Assembly (NCBI GenBank): GCA_938002965.1
Contig: CALKZY010000034.1
Coordinates: forward strand, 99,622 to 163,621
Length of the DNA stretch: 64,000 nucleotides
Reading direction: 5' to 3'
Source: an uncultured Acidimicrobiales bacterium
Lineage (GTDB): Bacteria > Actinomycetota > Acidimicrobiia > Acidimicrobiales > SZUA-35
In this document: positions 62,438-64,000 of the stretch, in pieces
How the letters are laid out: each line of letters begins with the position of its first letter
How positions within the stretch are numbered: position 1 is the stretch's first letter
Translations under genes and position numbers: made by a program
Notes under the pieces: model-generated
Told to the model about the DNA's origin: nothing
What the model saw: the letters and a program-made list of their open reading frames with translations, nothing else
Databases searched by the model: none

Positions 62438-63484
62438 CTACAGGGCCTTCTGATTGAACGATTTCAGTTCCCCAAGTTTGGTGACGGCACGGCCGTCGTC
62501 CAATACTGCCCCGGCCAGCTCAAGGCCGGACTCAAGCGATGCAGCGACACCGGCGACGACAAGGGCGGCAGCGGCATTGAGCACCACGATGTCACGATGG
62601 GGACCAGTGTCGCCAGCTAACAGCCGATGGAAGATAGCCGTGTTCTCTTCTGCCGTTCCACCACCGATCTCAGCCGGTGTCGCCATGGCAATCCCGAGCT
62701 TGACCGGGTCGATGGTGAACCTCTCGGTTCGGTTCTGCTCAATGCGCCAGACCGCTGACGGCCCTGAGGTCGACAACTCATCGAGGCCCTGATCGCCGAC
62801 GACGACCCAGACATGATCGACCGTTAGCTCCGTGAGAACAGCAGCAACCTGCTCGGCCCTGGCCTCAGACGAGACCCCTATGAGCAGCCTCCGAACCCGG
62901 CCCGGGTGAGCCATTGGGCCAAGCATGTTGAACACAGTGGGAATACCCATTCCAGCTCGCACCGGGCCGGCGTGGCCCATCGCCGGGTGATAGGTCCTAG
63001 CGAATGCGAAGCCAAGTCCAGTAGAAGACACACACTGGGCTAGCTCAGCTGCCCCCAGGTCGAAGGGGACGTCGAGCGCTTCGAGAAAGTCGGTCGATCC
63101 CGACGTCGACGACGCCTTGCGATTGCCGTGTTTGCAGACGACGGCACCGGCCGAGGCGGCGACGAAACAAGCCATCGTCGACACATTGAGTGCGTGACGA
63201 CGACGGTGGGGTGAGCCTCCCGTGCCGACAATATCAATGGCATCCGGCGGGAGTTGCAGCGGAAGCGAAGCGGCCAGCATGGCATCGACAAATCCGGCCA
63301 TTTCGTGGACTGCCTCGCCTCTGGTCCGTAACGCTGCCAGCAGGGCCGCAATCTGAACAGGACTCGAGCGGCCCTCAAGGATCTCCGACATCACCTCACC
63401 GGCTTCGGTCCGATCCAACTCTTCGCCTGCGGTGACCCGACCGAGTACCGACGGCCAGCCTCCTCGATCACTGAAGTCGCTCAC
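62438..63484 (-). CDS. trpD: Anthranilate phosphoribosyltransferase-like protein (TrpD family)
   Basis: TrpD joins anthranilate to PRPP in tryptophan synthesis. The helical N-domain (VLGRVTAGEELDRTEAGEVM), KHGNRKASSTSGSTDFLEAL, FARTYHPAMGHAGPVRAGMG, TVFNMLGPMAHPGRV and GDQGLDELSTSGPSAVW are all present. The PRPP loop reads IVGTGGSPHRRRHALNVSTM, with Ser where GTGGD is usual. There are 348 residues from GTG 63484; the frame is open to 63586 but that part is not TrpD-like. No other trp gene is near, so a different PRTase role is possible. Confidence 0.85.
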   Translation of the reverse strand: MSDFSDRGGWPSVLGRVTAGEELDRTEAGEVMSEILEGRSSPVQIAALLAALRTRGEAVHEMAGFVDAMLAASLPLQLPPDAIDIVGTGGSPHRRRHALNVSTMACFVAASAGAVVCKHGNRKASSTSGSTDFLEALDVPFDLGAAELAQCVSSTGLGFAFARTYHPAMGHAGPVRAGMGIPTVFNMLGPMAHPGRVRRLLIGVSSEARAEQVAAVLTELTVDHVWVVVGDQGLDELSTSGPSAVWRIEQNRTERFTIDPVKLGIAMATPAEIGGGTAEENTAIFHRLLAGDTGPHRDIVVLNAAAALVVAGVAASLESGLELAGAVLDDGRAVTKLGELKSFNQKAL

Positions 63485-63616
63485 GACAACACAACATAGC
63501 CTTACCGGCCGCCTGACCAACGGGGTTTCCAAGCGGCACGTACCGGCTGGGTCGAGCAGAAGCCGACAGCAATTGGCACACACCACGGCAAAGACGTCGA
63601 TAACGTTGAGGCTGTC

Positions 63617-64000
63617 GGGTGAGTCACTCGGGTGACCGCGGCTTCAGGGCTGAGGAAGGTCGGGACTCCATAGGACAGGATGCTGGCTAACGGCCAGTCG
63701 GGGGAACCCGAAGGAAAGTGCCGCAGAGAACAGACCGCCGATGGGCAGGCAACTGCCACAGGCAAGGGTGAAACGGTGCGGTAAGAGCGCACCGGCGTCG
63801 TGGCGACACGACGGCCTGGCAACCCCCACCCGGTGCAAGGCCAAATAGGGGGAAAGCGGCGGCCCGTCGCGCGAGGCGCGGACAGCGGGGACGCGTCCCT
63901 GACTTCTGTGTCTCTGAATCCCCGGGTAGGCTGCTCGAGGCCGGCGGCAACGCCGGTCCCAGAGGAATGACTGCCGCCGGCGGTCTCGCGCCGCCGGTAC
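63617..64000 (+). ncRNA. rnpB: RNase P RNA (bacterial type A), 3' end beyond window
   Basis: RNase P RNA removes the 5' leader of pre-tRNAs. The conserved parts run in order: GAGGAAGGTCGGGACTCC (63652-63669, CR-I/P4 region), AACAGACCGCC (63729-63739), AAGGGTGAAACGGTGCGGTA (63764-63783), GCAAGGCCAAATAGGG near 63834-63849, GGTAGGCTGCTCGAGG (63925-63940), and AGAGGAATGACTGCCGCC (63961-63978). The 5' end is approximate. About 50 nt of the 3' end should lie beyond the window. The CR-I sequence departs from the common GAGGAAAGTCCGGGCTCC. It is divergent from trpD. Confidence 0.93.

Noticed and set aside
61970..62620. 216-codon plus-strand frame across the gap before trpD
   Set aside because: It overlaps two real genes in antisense at either end and shows no family pattern.
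63485..63586. N-terminal extension of trpD to an upstream start
   Set aside because: The added residues are Cys/Arg rich and unlike TrpD; GTG 63484 gives the usual length.

Overview
This is about 64 kb of chromosomal, fairly GC-rich DNA from an actinobacterium, most likely of the class Acidimicrobiia. That placement is an inference from gene content: a dcw cell-wall and division cluster with sepF, a DivIVA-like protein and no ftsA; an mtrA-mtrB-lpqB-like signalling locus; mycofactocin genes; DUF3040; and a high-GC style of gene packing. No phage, transposon, CRISPR array or tRNA was recognised.

Layout. Positions 1-373 hold the start of a phosphodiesterase/alkaline phosphatase family gene that runs off the left edge. 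It is followed by an Rrf2-type regulator and a nitroreductase (461-1580). A minus-strand operon (1640-3809) encodes a DksA-like protein with a histone-H1-like tail, lipoprotein signal peptidase (lspA) and an RluD-type pseudouridine synthase, with a near-consensus promoter at 3902-3930. A type-2-like ileS faces right (4046-7231).

From 26676 leftward to 7305 is one long minus-strand run: mraZ, rsmH, ftsL-like, ftsI, murE, mraY, murD, ftsW, murG, murC, murB, ftsQ, ftsZ, a pgeF/yfiH homologue, a yggS homologue, sepF, a YggT protein and a DivIVA-like coiled-coil protein. Most junctions from ftsL to ftsQ are 1- or 4-nt start/stop overlaps. murF is missing from its usual place between murE and mraY. 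The 390-bp region between mraZ and the divergent lipoate-ligase-like gene carries two 10-bp-phased GTGGG arrays that share an identical 15-mer in opposite orientations, plus a perfect match to the Gram-positive LexA (SOS) box.

Right of this (27067-35005) are a lipoate-protein-ligase-like gene, an HNH nuclease, an acyl-CoA dehydrogenase, a small conserved protein and a MoxR / DUF58 / transglutaminase operon. Then come DUF3040, dinB and a Nudix hydrolase (minus strand), a small membrane protein with an inositol-monophosphatase-family enzyme, and the mtrA-mtrB-GerMN lipoprotein operon. Carbon metabolism genes follow (phosphofructokinase, glycerol kinase, a ROK sugar kinase), then a coiled-coil protein that looks like an SMC/RecN-type ATPase without a Walker A loop, an SRPBCC protein, a glycosyltransferase and queG.

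From 50818 a mycofactocin locus appears: an MDR dehydrogenase, mftA (a 50-codon gene ending IDGMCGVY), mftB, mftC, an orphan CoxL/xanthine-dehydrogenase-type molybdenum subunit, queF, a DUF937 gene and mftF. No mftD, mftE or mftG is in the window. A large NYN-domain coiled-coil protein and a divergent trpD lie on the minus strand. The window ends inside the RNase P RNA gene on the plus strand.
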